From Shimia sp040225985 (GTDB lineage: Bacteria > Pseudomonadota > Alphaproteobacteria > Rhodobacterales > Rhodobacteraceae): a DNA stretch of 64,000 nt. The notes under the pieces are model-generated. The model worked only from the letters and a program-made list of their open reading frames with translations. It did not search any database and was not told where the DNA came from. This document shows, in pieces, positions 26,229-35,149 of this stretch; within the stretch, counting starts at the first letter, position 1; each line of letters starts with the position of its first letter. The translations under genes and the position numbers were made by a program. The stretch spans positions 186,001-250,000 of the forward strand of contig NZ_JBBPEU010000001.1 of the NCBI RefSeq assembly GCF_040225985.1, in the 5' to 3' direction.

Positions 26229-28030
26229 CAAAAGGCCTGTCCAATCCCGACATATAGCTGGAGCCCGTCACCGGTGTTTCCCGAGACAGGCGCAGCAAGG
26301 TCGATCCGCACCGGCCCGAAATCCGTGTGATAACGGAACCCAAGGCCCGCGCCGGAATGGGTATTGCCACTTCCCTCAAAGTCACTCGTCTCGCCAACAA
26401 AACCGAAATCGTAGAAGGCCACCAAAGACATCGCGGCGCGGAACCTGTAGCGCACTTCGCCCGAGACCGTGAAATAAGACAAGCCACCACTGGTGATCCC
26501 ACCGACGGTCACGTTGTTAGATTGATACGGTTGCCCGCGCACGCTTCCGCCGCCGCCGGTATAGAACAGCATGTCTGGTGGAGTGGTCGCTCGCGTCGGG
26601 CCGATGATGGATCCGAACTGAAACCGGCCCGCAAAGGTCACACCCGAGTTTCCGGGTGTAAAGAACGCCCTTGCGTCCCCCTCTATATAGGTTCCTGAAG
26701 CACCCTCCATGAAATCCGTGAAAGGCATCACGGTGCCACGCAGATAATAGCCACTGGTTGCATCAAGCTGGTCGTTGCGCTTGTCCCAAGTGATCATACC
26801 CGGCACACCGAATGTCGAGAACTGTCTGTTTCCGAAATCATCCCGCACATTGCTTCTTTGATAAAGCAAACCGGCGGCGACCTGAAATTCGTCTGAAATG
26901 ACCCGCGTGAACGTAAAGGCAGCTTCGAATTGTTTCATGAAATAGAAAGGATCGTCGATCTGGCTTGCTTCGATCCGAAAGGCGACTTCGCTATCTGCAT
27001 TGAACGTGGCGGGCCGGACAAGTTCTGCACTCAGAATATAGTCAATGCCGCCAGTCTGCGCACCAATCCCTGAAATCTCACCTTCAAGCCTCAGGCGTTC
27101 TGCACCCCCGAAAATGTTTCTGTGAATCCAGTAGGTCGACACGCTCAAACCATCGCGCGACTCAAGTTCCGCTTCGAAAGCGATCCGCCTAGGTTTCTCG
27201 TCCGTGACCGCAAGATCAATGTCTAGAGTACCGTCCGGGTTGGGATCGTCGGCTTCTGCAATCGTCACCGAACGGAATGCGCCAGTGCGATGCAGTCTCT
27301 TTCTGCCATCCTCAAGATCTTCGGGATCAAAAGACTCGCCTGAAGGCAAATCCATGAGTGCGCGTAGCCTGCTCTCGCGGACGTAACTTTCGGAGCTTAT
27401 GGTCAGATTGCCAAACCGCAGGAAAGGACCGGGGTTCATATCAATATCAACGTCCAGCGTGCTTTGTTTATGGTTCGCTGTCAGACGTTGCCCCGCCACT
27501 TCGACCTTGGCATGGCCAGCCGCCCGCCACGCCTGAAATGCACGTGTCGTCGCGTTTGTGATGATTGATGTTCTGGCTGGTTTGCCCGGAGCAAAACCTT
27601 CTGGCAGATCGGTTTCGGGCGCGAGGGGGGACACATCAGTCCGGTTAAATTGAAAAGGGCTGCCCGGCGTGACGTCTACCTGGATTTTTGAAACTGCAGT
27701 GACCCGCTGAAACGGCGGCAATGTGGCGGCCTCTCGGCCATCCACGAAGACATGTATGCGAGGCCCGAAAAAGCCCTCTGAATAAAGCACAGAAATCAGA
27801 CGGCGGTACTCTGCCTGCGCATTCGCGATGATTTCCTGCACATCCGTCACGTTGTCTCGCTTGGCGGTTTCAAGCAAAGAGGCATTCTGCAAAGATTTCA
27901 GAAGATCTTCCGAGGCCGTGCCTGTCCACACAAGCTCGAACGCCCGAGCAGAATTAGAAACGCCCGCGAAAACCAGCAAAACAATAAATGCCAGGTTGAT
28001 TTTCAAACTGCTCAGTTTGCCATTCTTCAT
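26228..28030 (-). CDS. tamA: TamA outer-membrane protein, Omp85/BamA family
   Basis: A 600-residue outer-membrane beta-barrel that assembles other outer-membrane proteins with TamB. Signal peptide MKNGKLSSLKINLAFIVLL up to about ARA (residues 1-29), then three POTRA-like repeats (to about residue 265; YSEGFFGPRIHVFVDG is a POTRA stretch), then the 16-strand barrel with GGGGSVRGQPYQ (the conserved VRGxx loop) and a C-terminal Phe (YVGIGQAF). The ATG at 28030 is chosen because it starts the signal peptide; a longer frame upstream adds 43 residues without family resemblance. Confidence 0.93.
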   Translation of the reverse strand: MKNGKLSSLKINLAFIVLLVFAGVSNSARAFELVWTGTASEDLLKSLQNASLLETAKRDNVTDVQEIIANAQAEYRRLISVLYSEGFFGPRIHVFVDGREAATLPPFQRVTAVSKIQVDVTPGSPFQFNRTDVSPLAPETDLPEGFAPGKPARTSIITNATTRAFQAWRAAGHAKVEVAGQRLTANHKQSTLDVDIDMNPGPFLRFGNLTISSESYVRESRLRALMDLPSGESFDPEDLEDGRKRLHRTGAFRSVTIAEADDPNPDGTLDIDLAVTDEKPRRIAFEAELESRDGLSVSTYWIHRNIFGGAERLRLEGEISGIGAQTGGIDYILSAELVRPATFNADSEVAFRIEASQIDDPFYFMKQFEAAFTFTRVISDEFQVAAGLLYQRSNVRDDFGNRQFSTFGVPGMITWDKRNDQLDATSGYYLRGTVMPFTDFMEGASGTYIEGDARAFFTPGNSGVTFAGRFQFGSIIGPTRATTPPDMLFYTGGGGSVRGQPYQSNNVTVGGITSGGLSYFTVSGEVRYRFRAAMSLVAFYDFGFVGETSDFEGSGNTHSGAGLGFRYHTDFGPVRIDLAAPVSGNTGDGLQLYVGIGQAF

Positions 28031-28224
28031 CAAGGTGACGTGCTCAACTGCTCTGGGTATGGGCAAATCGTATGTCTTTACGCAGCAATCTAGGCCACAT
28101 GAACCCTCAAAGCCATAGAAACAATCACTGCGCGCGTAACCTCGATACAAAATGCCCAAATTTGAGAGAAAAGCGCCTTTCTTCCAAGTTGGGGCCCAGA
28201 GGTGCCTTAGGAGTTTGGAAACTT

Positions 28225-28252
28225 CTCACCCGTACTCCTTGTACTGGGTGAG
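28225..28252 (+). promoter_or_regulatory. Inverted repeat just upstream of motB
   Basis: CTCACCC and GGGTGAG pair across 14 bases, with further short pairing (TAC/GTA) inside. The repeat ends 15 bases before the motB start and 4 bases before its AGGTGG ribosome site. A short symmetric element AGTTTGGAAACT lies just before it at 28212-28223. It may be an operator or a hairpin that affects translation; nothing in the sequence decides. The wider gap 28031-28267 has no gene and must hold the divergent tamA and motB promoters. Confidence 0.45.
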
Positions 28253-28267
28253 TAATAGGTGGTGAAA

Positions 28268-29101
28268 ATGAGTGGGTCGACAAACGTCGCACCAGTCATC
28301 ATCAAACGCAAAAAGACTGTCAAAGGCGAAGGTCACCACGGTGGTGCCTGGAAAGTCGCCTATGCCGACTTCGTAACGGCAATGATGGCCTTTTTCATGT
28401 TGATGTGGCTGTTGAACGCAACAACCGAAAAACAACGCAAAGGAATTGCCGACTACTTTAGTCCAACAGTGCCGATCAACCGGATATCCGGTGGGGGTGA
28501 AGGTATGTTCGGAGGCAGCAATGTGTTTGAACAACAACTGCTTGCGCGCAATGGGCGTGGCGGTCTTCCGTTTAAAGGTGAAGAAACAGGTCAACCGGCA
28601 CAGCGCACCGTAGATCAGGAACAGCAAGACGCCGAGGCACAGAAATTCGGGGAAGTGGAGGAATTTCTGCTTGGGAATGGCGGGGAAAGCCTCATCGACC
28701 AAAACTCTTTCAAGCATGTTACATCTCGCCTAACAGACGAAGGGTTGGTCATCGAACTTTTCGACAGGGAGGGCAGCCCGCTGTTTGTCTTTGAGGGCGA
28801 CGCGCCAACCCGGCTTTTGGTTGATCTCATCCGCACGGTGGCACGTGCCTCGTTGATTGTTCAAAACAACATCGCCGTAGAGGGGCATGTCGCTGCCGAA
28901 CCAGTGGTGCGCGCGGAAAAGGCAGTTTGGCCCTTGTCGGCAAGACGTGCGGAAAGCGTCCGGAAACTTCTCGAAGCGCATGGCATCTCTCCAGACCGGA
29001 TGCAGCGCGTCACCGGCCACGCGGACAAAGAACGCAAATTTCCCGACCCGCTGGATGCAAGGCACAACAGAATCGAGGTCATTCTGCTGCGCAAGCAATA
29101 G
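28268..29101 (+). CDS. motB: Flagellar motor stator protein MotB
   Basis: A 277-residue stator subunit that, with MotA, conducts ions and anchors to peptidoglycan. It has KKTVKGEGHHGGAWKVAYADFVTAMMAFFMLMWLL in outline: a basic N-terminus, then the membrane helix with the essential Asp (AYADF). The C-terminal OmpA-like peptidoglycan-binding domain shows VEGHVAAE, PLSARRAESVRKLL and RVTGHADK, ending RHNRIEVILL. The ATG at 28268 has AGGTGG five bases before it; a GTG nine bases upstream is possible. motA is not adjacent but 10 kb away at 39047. Its location starts the plus-strand flagellar run. Confidence 0.93.
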   Translation: MSGSTNVAPVIIKRKKTVKGEGHHGGAWKVAYADFVTAMMAFFMLMWLLNATTEKQRKGIADYFSPTVPINRISGGGEGMFGGSNVFEQQLLARNGRGGLPFKGEETGQPAQRTVDQEQQDAEAQKFGEVEEFLLGNGGESLIDQNSFKHVTSRLTDEGLVIELFDREGSPLFVFEGDAPTRLLVDLIRTVARASLIVQNNIAVEGHVAAEPVVRAEKAVWPLSARRAESVRKLLEAHGISPDRMQRVTGHADKERKFPDPLDARHNRIEVILLRKQ

Positions 29102-29127
29102 CCCAAAAATCTGGAAGATTTTAGTTG

Positions 29128-29142
29128 TTAGCCGCCTGTTAA
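29128..29142 (+). promoter_or_regulatory. CtrA-like box upstream of flgE
   Basis: TTAG-N7-TTAA, one base off the CtrA consensus TTAA-N7-TTAA, ending 57 bases before the flgE ATG in the 98-bp gap behind motB. CtrA control of flagellar genes is established in Caulobacter and reported for roseobacters. It probably drives flgE-flgK-flgL-flgI. Confidence 0.6.
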
Positions 29143-29199
29143 GTCAGCCGCGCCTAGGTGTTGTACCAAATCGAATTGGTACTGCAGAAAGGCGTGTCC

Positions 29200-30501
29200 A
29201 TGACCATTTCCTCTTCTCTGAATGCCGGCGTCGCAGGCCTGGCGGCAAATGCCAGCAGGCTCGCGGCAATTTCTGACAACATCGCGAACTCCGCGACCTA
29301 CGGCTACAAGCGGATGGAATCAGATTTCCATTCCATGGTCATTTCCTCTTCGGGCGGGAGCTATTCTGCTGGAGGCGTCCGGTCGACCACACAGCGCATC
29401 ATTGACGAAAGCGGCGCCCTGGTCACAACCTCTAACCCCACAGACCTCGCTGTCAGGGGGCGCGGGATGCTACCGGTTGCCAGCGTCTCGGAAATGTCTG
29501 CTGAAAATGGAACCACCCAGATGCTTCTGGCGTCGACCGGGTCATTCCGTACCAATGCCGAAGGGTTCCTCACAACTGAAAGCGGCTTGGTTCTTCTGGG
29601 GTGGCCCGCAAACGCGGATGGCACGGTTCCCACCTATCCACGCGACACAAGCGATGGATTGGAGCCTGTGCAGATAAACGTAAACCAACTGACTGGCGAA
29701 CCAACCACCCGGATGTCCTTGGGGGTAAACCTGCCCGCAACCGAGACCGGTGCAGGGGCGGATGGCGAGGTTCAGGAACTGTCGGTAGAATACTACGACA
29801 ACCTTGGCACCTCTGAAAACCTCTTGGTCGAATTCGTTCCGACGGTGCCCGCCTCCGGGTCGTCGAATGAATGGACAATGCGCATTCGCGACTCGGCATC
29901 TGAGAACACTGTTGTGGGTGAATACACCCTCACCTTCGATGATTCTCGCGGATCTGGTGGCACACTTTCCAGCGTAACGGCTATGTCTGGTGGCACCTAT
30001 GATCCTGCTATGGGCTCAATCATTGTCGATGTGGCCGGCGGACCAATGGAGATCAACATCGGTCAATTGGGTACAAACGATGGCCTGACCCAACTGTCGG
30101 ATTCCTTTGCGCCTCTTCAAATCTCAAAGGATGGCTCACCGGTTGGGAACATGACATCAGTCGAAGTAGACTCGAACGGGTTTGTCCATGCGTTCTTTGA
30201 CACCGGGATCACGCGGACGATCTTCCAGGTTCCTCTTGTAGATTTGCCGAACCCAAATGGGATGGTGGCAATGGACCACCAGACCTATCTGCCCTCTCCT
30301 GAAAGCGGGTCGTTCTTCCTCTGGAACGCTGGCGATGGCCCCACGGGTGATGTTGTGGCCTACGCACGGGAAGAGTCAGCAACAGATGTCGCGGGTGAGT
30401 TGACGGACATGATCCAAACACAGCGCGCTTATAGTTCGAATGCCAAGGTTATCCAGACGGTTGATGAAATGTTGCAGGAAACAACAAACATCAAACGCTG
30501 A
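29200..30501 (+). CDS. flgE: Flagellar hook protein FlgE
   Basis: A 433-residue structural subunit of the hook. The start SSSLNAGVAGLAANASRLAAISDNIAN carries the rod/hook family N-terminal heptad region with the conserved SDNIAN, followed by TYGYKR. The middle (about 90-330) is the hook-specific domain, and the C-terminus ends MIQTQRAYSSNAKVIQTVDEMLQ, the other half of the D0 coiled coil. The ATG at 29200 is chosen because it precedes the conserved start. A 434-codon frame is typical for alphaproteobacterial FlgE. flgK follows 28 bases downstream. Confidence 0.95.
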   Translation: MTISSSLNAGVAGLAANASRLAAISDNIANSATYGYKRMESDFHSMVISSSGGSYSAGGVRSTTQRIIDESGALVTTSNPTDLAVRGRGMLPVASVSEMSAENGTTQMLLASTGSFRTNAEGFLTTESGLVLLGWPANADGTVPTYPRDTSDGLEPVQINVNQLTGEPTTRMSLGVNLPATETGAGADGEVQELSVEYYDNLGTSENLLVEFVPTVPASGSSNEWTMRIRDSASENTVVGEYTLTFDDSRGSGGTLSSVTAMSGGTYDPAMGSIIVDVAGGPMEINIGQLGTNDGLTQLSDSFAPLQISKDGSPVGNMTSVEVDSNGFVHAFFDTGITRTIFQVPLVDLPNPNGMVAMDHQTYLPSPESGSFFLWNAGDGPTGDVVAYAREESATDVAGELTDMIQTQRAYSSNAKVIQTVDEMLQETTNIKR

Positions 30502-30529
30502 TTTACACACTTCCGAGAAAGGCTGATCG

Positions 30530-31948
30530 ATGAGTATTTCAAACGCCCTCGCCAATGCGCTAAGTGGGCTTTTAGTATCGTCAAAAAGAGCCGAACTGGT
30601 ATCCGCCAATGTCGCAAACGTCATGACCGAAGGTTTTGCGCGGCGGGAACTTAACGTAGAAGCCACGAATCCGGCTGGGGCTTCGGTCACCAGTGTCTCG
30701 CGCGTGGTCAATGAACAAACTATCACTGATCGACGCATGGCCGATGCCGATCTCGCCCATTCAAACACACTGCTTGCCTTTCACACAAAAGTTGAGAGTC
30801 TGATCGGTACACCGCTGGATGATCATTCCCTCTCCGCCCGTTTTGCAGACTTCGAAGCAGCTTTGGACATGGCGATAAGCAGACCGGATCTGGAAAATCG
30901 TCTTCAAGCGGTGTCGATCTCTGCCGACCGCATCGCAAGCAAGTTTAACAATGTTTCTGACGCAATTCAGGAGATGCGCAGAAACGCGGATGCTGAGGCA
31001 GCCAAACTTGTCTCCACCCTCTCCGAAAACCTGGATCGTGTTGCCGAACTGAACCGGCTGATCATTGCCGCTGATGTCAACAACCACGACGCCGCCGCGC
31101 TCTTTGACCAAAGACAAACAGTGATTGATGAAATCGCTGAAATCGTACCGGTCCGCGTGGCGCGCCGTGACCATGGAGAAGTTGCGCTTTTTTCCCATGG
31201 GGGCGCAATCCTGCTCGATGGTGCGCCAGCGGAACTGGCATTCTCAAATACACCACTTGTTACCGCGCACATGTCGCAAGAGAATGAATTGCTTTCGGAG
31301 GTAATGTATCGCGGTCGCCCGGCAGGAGAGTCCCTCTCTGGAGGTGCTCTGGAAGCTGTTTTCAAGATCAGAGATGAGCTTGCACCCAAAATTCAAAACG
31401 AGCTGGACAAGGCCGCGCTTGATTTGTCTCTCCGCTTCCAGGACCCGAATGTCGACCACACTCTCGGACCTTCTCAAGCTGCGCTGTTTACCGACGAAGA
31501 CGCGCGAGTATCAGAGATGAATGTCGTAGGGCTGTCCGGTCGTCTAAAGGTGAGCGCCTTTGTCTCTCGGGATGGCGCATTTGACGTCTGGAAATTGCGC
31601 GACGGTTTGGGAGCATTATCATCCGGTGAGCCCGGGCAAAATGCGCTACTTTCGGCGATGAAATCTGCTTTGCGCATTGATCGGGTTGCCGGCACGGCGT
31701 CTTTGGCAAGCGTCTTCGACTTGGCAGCAGGTTTGGAAACGAACGCTGCCTCAAACCGAATACAACAAGAAAAGACACAAGGATTTGCCTCCGCGAAACA
31801 CACGCAACTAAAGGAAATCGAGCTGTCATATGGCGTCGACACCGACGCAGAAATGCAAAATCTCCTTGTGATTGAACAGGCCTACGCCGCCAACGCACGC
31901 GTTGTGCAAACGCTGGATGAGCTTATGGAAACACTTTTGAGAATGTGA
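30530..31948 (+). CDS. flgK: Hook-associated protein 1, FlgK
   Basis: A 472-residue hook-filament junction protein. N-terminal SISNALANALSGLLVSSKRAE and SANVANVMTEGFARR match the FlgK D0 region; VNEQTITDRRMADADL and the long helical stretch to about residue 200 follow, and the C-terminus ends NLLVIEQAYAANARVVQTLDELMETLL. It is somewhat shorter than the enterobacterial protein (about 547), as is usual in Rhodobacterales. The start ATG at 30530 follows GAGAAAGG. It is part of the flgE-flgK-flgL-flgI run. Confidence 0.94.
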   Translation: MSISNALANALSGLLVSSKRAELVSANVANVMTEGFARRELNVEATNPAGASVTSVSRVVNEQTITDRRMADADLAHSNTLLAFHTKVESLIGTPLDDHSLSARFADFEAALDMAISRPDLENRLQAVSISADRIASKFNNVSDAIQEMRRNADAEAAKLVSTLSENLDRVAELNRLIIAADVNNHDAAALFDQRQTVIDEIAEIVPVRVARRDHGEVALFSHGGAILLDGAPAELAFSNTPLVTAHMSQENELLSEVMYRGRPAGESLSGGALEAVFKIRDELAPKIQNELDKAALDLSLRFQDPNVDHTLGPSQAALFTDEDARVSEMNVVGLSGRLKVSAFVSRDGAFDVWKLRDGLGALSSGEPGQNALLSAMKSALRIDRVAGTASLASVFDLAAGLETNAASNRIQQEKTQGFASAKHTQLKEIELSYGVDTDAEMQNLLVIEQAYAANARVVQTLDELMETLLRM

Positions 31949-31955
31949 GGTAAGA

Positions 31956-32960
31956 ATGCAAAGCATTGGAAATTTGGCACAGCACCTCCTTCTACGCCAT
32001 CAAAATAAATACCTCCGTACCGATGTGCTCTCAGCATCAAAAGAGCTGGCAACGGGTCTTTCCTCGGATCCCGCGCAGCACTTGGAAGGTAACTTTTCTG
32101 AACTTGCGAGTTTGCAACTTAACTTACGTCGCCTTGAGACATACAGCCTCAATGCCGGCGAGACGAAACTCACCTTAAATGCTGCAACAGCAGCCATCTC
32201 TTCGCTGAGTGATATGACCGGTGACTTGGCAAACAGGATTGCTAGCCTGAATGACACCATTTACGCGACAAGCGCCAAATCCATTTCTCATATGGCTCTG
32301 CAAAATTTTCAGTCGGCGGTCAACGCGCTCAATACCAACATAGCGGGAAAGGCGGTGTTTGCCGGTGCGCGGCTTGACCAGAATCCGCTACTGTCCGCCG
32401 ATCAAATGCTGAGCGATGTCGCAGAATATGTCGCAGAACATGCCGACCCCGCGACTTTTGCGCAAACCGTGCAGGATTGGTTTATGTCGTCCGGAGGAGG
32501 GTTTGAAACCAACGGCTACAGGGGATCGATAACATCTGCTCAGCCGATTGAAGTCTCAGCGGAAGCTCGCATTGATTTCAACTTGCGCGCCAATGATGAA
32601 GCCTTGCGCGGAACGCTGGCGAACCTAGCCACTATCGCGCTGTTATCACAAGATTCGCACTCACTTTCATCAAAGGAAAGGCAACACGTCATTTCCCAAA
32701 CGCTACCAAATCTGGTGGCAAGTCAAGAGAAACTCACAGAGCTTGAGGCGCTTTTGGGTGGTTCCATTGAGTACCTAGACCAAGCTATCGCCTCGAATGA
32801 ATCCGCGCGCGCCGCATCAGAAATGGCAGTTACAGAAGCTCTATCAGTGGACCAATATGAAGCCGCCACTCGGTTGGAAGCAATAACCACCCAGTTAGAA
32901 AGCTTGTACCTGATCACGGCAAAACTGAACCGGCTTTCATTGATGGATTATCTCTCATGA
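31956..32960 (+). CDS. flgL: Hook-associated protein 3, FlgL
   Basis: A 334-residue junction protein with flagellin-like ends. It starts seven bases after flgK, and its stop overlaps flgI by four. N-terminal helices (LRTDVLSASKELATGLSSD and QLNLRRLETYSLNAGETK) resemble the D0/D1 region of FlgL/flagellin, and the C-terminal half closes with LEAITTQLESLYLITAKLNRLSL. The middle is short. The position behind flgK and the size decide FlgL over flagellin. Confidence 0.9.
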   Translation: MQSIGNLAQHLLLRHQNKYLRTDVLSASKELATGLSSDPAQHLEGNFSELASLQLNLRRLETYSLNAGETKLTLNAATAAISSLSDMTGDLANRIASLNDTIYATSAKSISHMALQNFQSAVNALNTNIAGKAVFAGARLDQNPLLSADQMLSDVAEYVAEHADPATFAQTVQDWFMSSGGGFETNGYRGSITSAQPIEVSAEARIDFNLRANDEALRGTLANLATIALLSQDSHSLSSKERQHVISQTLPNLVASQEKLTELEALLGGSIEYLDQAIASNESARAASEMAVTEALSVDQYEAATRLEAITTQLESLYLITAKLNRLSLMDYLS

Positions 32961-34072
32961 TACGCTTTGCACTTATATTCTCAGTCCTTTTGCCGTCCTC
33001 CCTGATGCTGGGAGGACCGGGAAATGCAGACCAGATACGCATTAAGGACCTAGTCGAAATTGATGGTGTGCGCGGAAACGACCTTGTCGGCTATGGTCTG
33101 GTGGTCGGCCTGAATGGAACGGGTGATGGTCTACGAAATGCGCCATTTACCGAAGAGATGATGTCAAATATTCTAGAGCGGCTCGGTGTCAACATTACCG
33201 GTGAACAGTTTCGCCCCAAGAACGTTGCTGCAGTGTTTGTAACAGCAACGTTGCCTCCTTTCGCGCGCGCCGGAAGCAAGATCGATGTCACTGTTTCGGC
33301 AATCGGCGATGCCAAAAGCCTGCTAGGCGGCACGCTCATCATGACGCCCATGAATGCTGCGGATGGACAAATTTATGCCGTTGCGCAAGGCACGGTGATT
33401 GCTGGCGGCGCCGAGGTCGAAGGCGAAGCAGCGCGCATTGTAAAGGGAGTTCCGACCTCGGGTTCGATCCCAGCCGGCGGGAGAATCGAACGCGAAGTGC
33501 AATTCTCATTTGAAAATATGGACGTACTACGGATTGCCCTGCGTGAACCAGACTTCACTACAGCCGCCAGGATTGAGCGTGCCATCAACCGCAGTTTTGG
33601 ACGACAGGTCGCAATTATGACTGATCCGGGAACCGTGAGTTTGAGGATCGCCGCATCGAACATGCCATCAGTTGCGCACGCTTTGGAAAGAATTGAAAAC
33701 CTGCTTGTTGAACCCGAAAGAAAAGCCAGGGTCGTGGTTGATCAACGTTCAGGAACGATCGTGATGGGGGACGATGTACGTATCTCAAGGGTCGCTGTTG
33801 CCCAAGGCAACCTTACCTTACGCATTGAGGAAGCGCCCATTGCTGTCCAGCCCAACCCCTTCGCAGACGGGCAAACAGTAGTTGTGCCACGTACCGGAGC
33901 AGAGCTTAACGAAGAGGAAGGCACTCAACTTGCAGAAATCCCCGCAGGCACATCGCTCAGCGAAGTCATTGAAGGGCTGAACGCTCTTGGCGTGCAGCCA
34001 CGCGACATGATCGACATCTTGAAAACGATCAAGGCAGCAGGGGCATTGCATGCCGAATTCATCGTTCAATGA
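32957..34072 (+). CDS. flgI: Flagellar P-ring protein FlgI
   Basis: A 371-residue periplasmic protein forming the ring around the rod in the peptidoglycan layer. It has a signal peptide (RFALIFSVLLPSSLMLGG, cleavage near residue 24 before DQIRIKDL), then the family blocks IKDLVEIDGVRGNDLVGYGLVVGLNGTGD and SNILERLGVN, and ends SLSEVIEGLNALGVQPRDMIDILKTIKAAGALHAEFIV in outline, all typical for FlgI. The ATG at 32957 overlaps the flgL stop (ATGA). No flgA or flgH is visible nearby. A possible terminator follows. Confidence 0.95.
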   Translation: MIRFALIFSVLLPSSLMLGGPGNADQIRIKDLVEIDGVRGNDLVGYGLVVGLNGTGDGLRNAPFTEEMMSNILERLGVNITGEQFRPKNVAAVFVTATLPPFARAGSKIDVTVSAIGDAKSLLGGTLIMTPMNAADGQIYAVAQGTVIAGGAEVEGEAARIVKGVPTSGSIPAGGRIEREVQFSFENMDVLRIALREPDFTTAARIERAINRSFGRQVAIMTDPGTVSLRIAASNMPSVAHALERIENLLVEPERKARVVVDQRSGTIVMGDDVRISRVAVAQGNLTLRIEEAPIAVQPNPFADGQTVVVPRTGAELNEEEGTQLAEIPAGTSLSEVIEGLNALGVQPRDMIDILKTIKAAGALHAEFIVQ

Positions 34073-34100
34073 TGCCAACGCCTGCCAGTTGCAGGTTCCG

Positions 34101-34127
34101 ACACCAAGTTGATGGCGGGTGTTTTTT
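34101..34127 (+). terminator. Likely rho-independent terminator after flgI
   Basis: ACACC pairs with GGTGT (34118-34122) over a 12-base loop, directly followed by six T. The stem is only 5 bp, so strength is uncertain, but the place between the convergent flgI and fliP genes is right. Confidence 0.5.
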
Positions 34128-34138
34128 GAAGAGAGCTG

Positions 34139-34876
34139 TCAGAAATAGCTTCGAACGAGGCTTCCAGCTACTAGGCTCCAACCGTCCGCAAGAACAAAGA
34201 AGCCAAGCTTGAATGGCAACGATACAATCGCTGGCGGCACCATCATCATACCCATCGACATAAGTATTGCTGCGACTACAAGGTCGATTACCAGAAACGG
34301 TAGAAAGATGATGAAGCCGATTTGAAAGGCCCGCGATATCTCAGAGAGCATGAAACTGGGCAGCAGTACCGACAATGGAACATCTGGAGAAGGTTCCGTT
34401 ACGCCGCTTTCCATCCGCAAACTTGAAATGGTCTCAAGCGTGTCTGTATCTAGCCGGTCCGCCATGAAAACTCGGAAGGGCTGTAATACCAGTTCGATGG
34501 CCTGCTCTTGGGGAATCACATCGTTCAGGAAAGGCGAAATCCCCTGCTCCCACGCGATCGTAAAAACTGGCTCCATCACGAAGTAGGTTAAGAACAACGC
34601 CAGACTGACAATCATCATGTTTGGCGGCGACTGTTGCAGTCCAATTGCCTGTCGCAAAATTGACAACACAGTAAGCACAAAAGGAAAGCAAGTCACCATT
34701 ATTGCCAGCGCGGGGGCCAAACTCAGCAAAGTCACCAACAGAATAAGTTGAATGCTTGTTGTCGCCAGGGAACCGTTTTCGCCGATCGAAATCGACAGTT
34801 CTTGCGCGGCAATAGGTTTCGTCCAAAGTAAAGTAATGGCGATGATGATGCCTAATACGAAACCCGAGCGCCGCAT
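34139..34876 (-). CDS. fliP: Flagellar export apparatus protein FliP
   Basis: A 245-residue core subunit of the flagellar type III export gate. It has a cleavable signal (ITLLWTKPIAAQE), then four membrane segments; the family motif PPNMMIVSLALFLTYFVMEPVF is clear, with PFLVIDLVVAAILMSMGMMM later. The start ATG lies in the fliN stop (ATGA), so it is the last gene of a fliF-fliH-fliN-fliP minus-strand operon. The usual neighbour fliQ is not present here. Confidence 0.95.
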   Translation of the reverse strand: MRRSGFVLGIIIAITLLWTKPIAAQELSISIGENGSLATTSIQLILLVTLLSLAPALAIMVTCFPFVLTVLSILRQAIGLQQSPPNMMIVSLALFLTYFVMEPVFTIAWEQGISPFLNDVIPQEQAIELVLQPFRVFMADRLDTDTLETISSLRMESGVTEPSPDVPLSVLLPSFMLSEISRAFQIGFIIFLPFLVIDLVVAAILMSMGMMMVPPAIVSLPFKLGFFVLADGWSLVAGSLVRSYF

Positions 34877-35145
34877 CAGAGTGTCCCGTCATGTATGTTT
34901 GAGATTTCCGTCAGACGCACAACTAGTTGACCCGTATCCGAATCATCCTGTTGTTCAAGATGACCTTTAGCAATCAGCCTTTCGCCGATATAGAGTTCGA
35001 CAGGATCGTCTACTTTCTTGTCGAGGTGCAAAACCGTATTGGGTTTTAACTCAAGAAGATCTCCGATCGATGGACGCGCCTTGCCGACGGAAACGGTGAT
35101 GTTGATCGGAACAGATCCAAATGGAGAGGAAACTGAGTTTGGCAT
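34876..35145 (-). CDS. fliN: Flagellar motor switch protein FliN
   Basis: An 89-residue C-ring subunit of the SpoA (surface presentation of antigens) family. It starts just after a short linker and contains VPINITVSVGKARPSIGDLLEL, then LDKKVDDPVELYIGERLIAKGHL and VRLTEIS, all typical of FliN. It is shorter than the enterobacterial protein because the N-terminal extension is missing, as in many alphaproteobacteria. The ATG at 35145 is preferred; longer frames overlap the fliH gene and match nothing. The partner fliM is not seen in this window. Confidence 0.92.
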   Translation of the reverse strand: MPNSVSSPFGSVPINITVSVGKARPSIGDLLELKPNTVLHLDKKVDDPVELYIGERLIAKGHLEQQDDSDTGQLVVRLTEISNIHDGTL

Positions 35146-35149
35146 GGCG

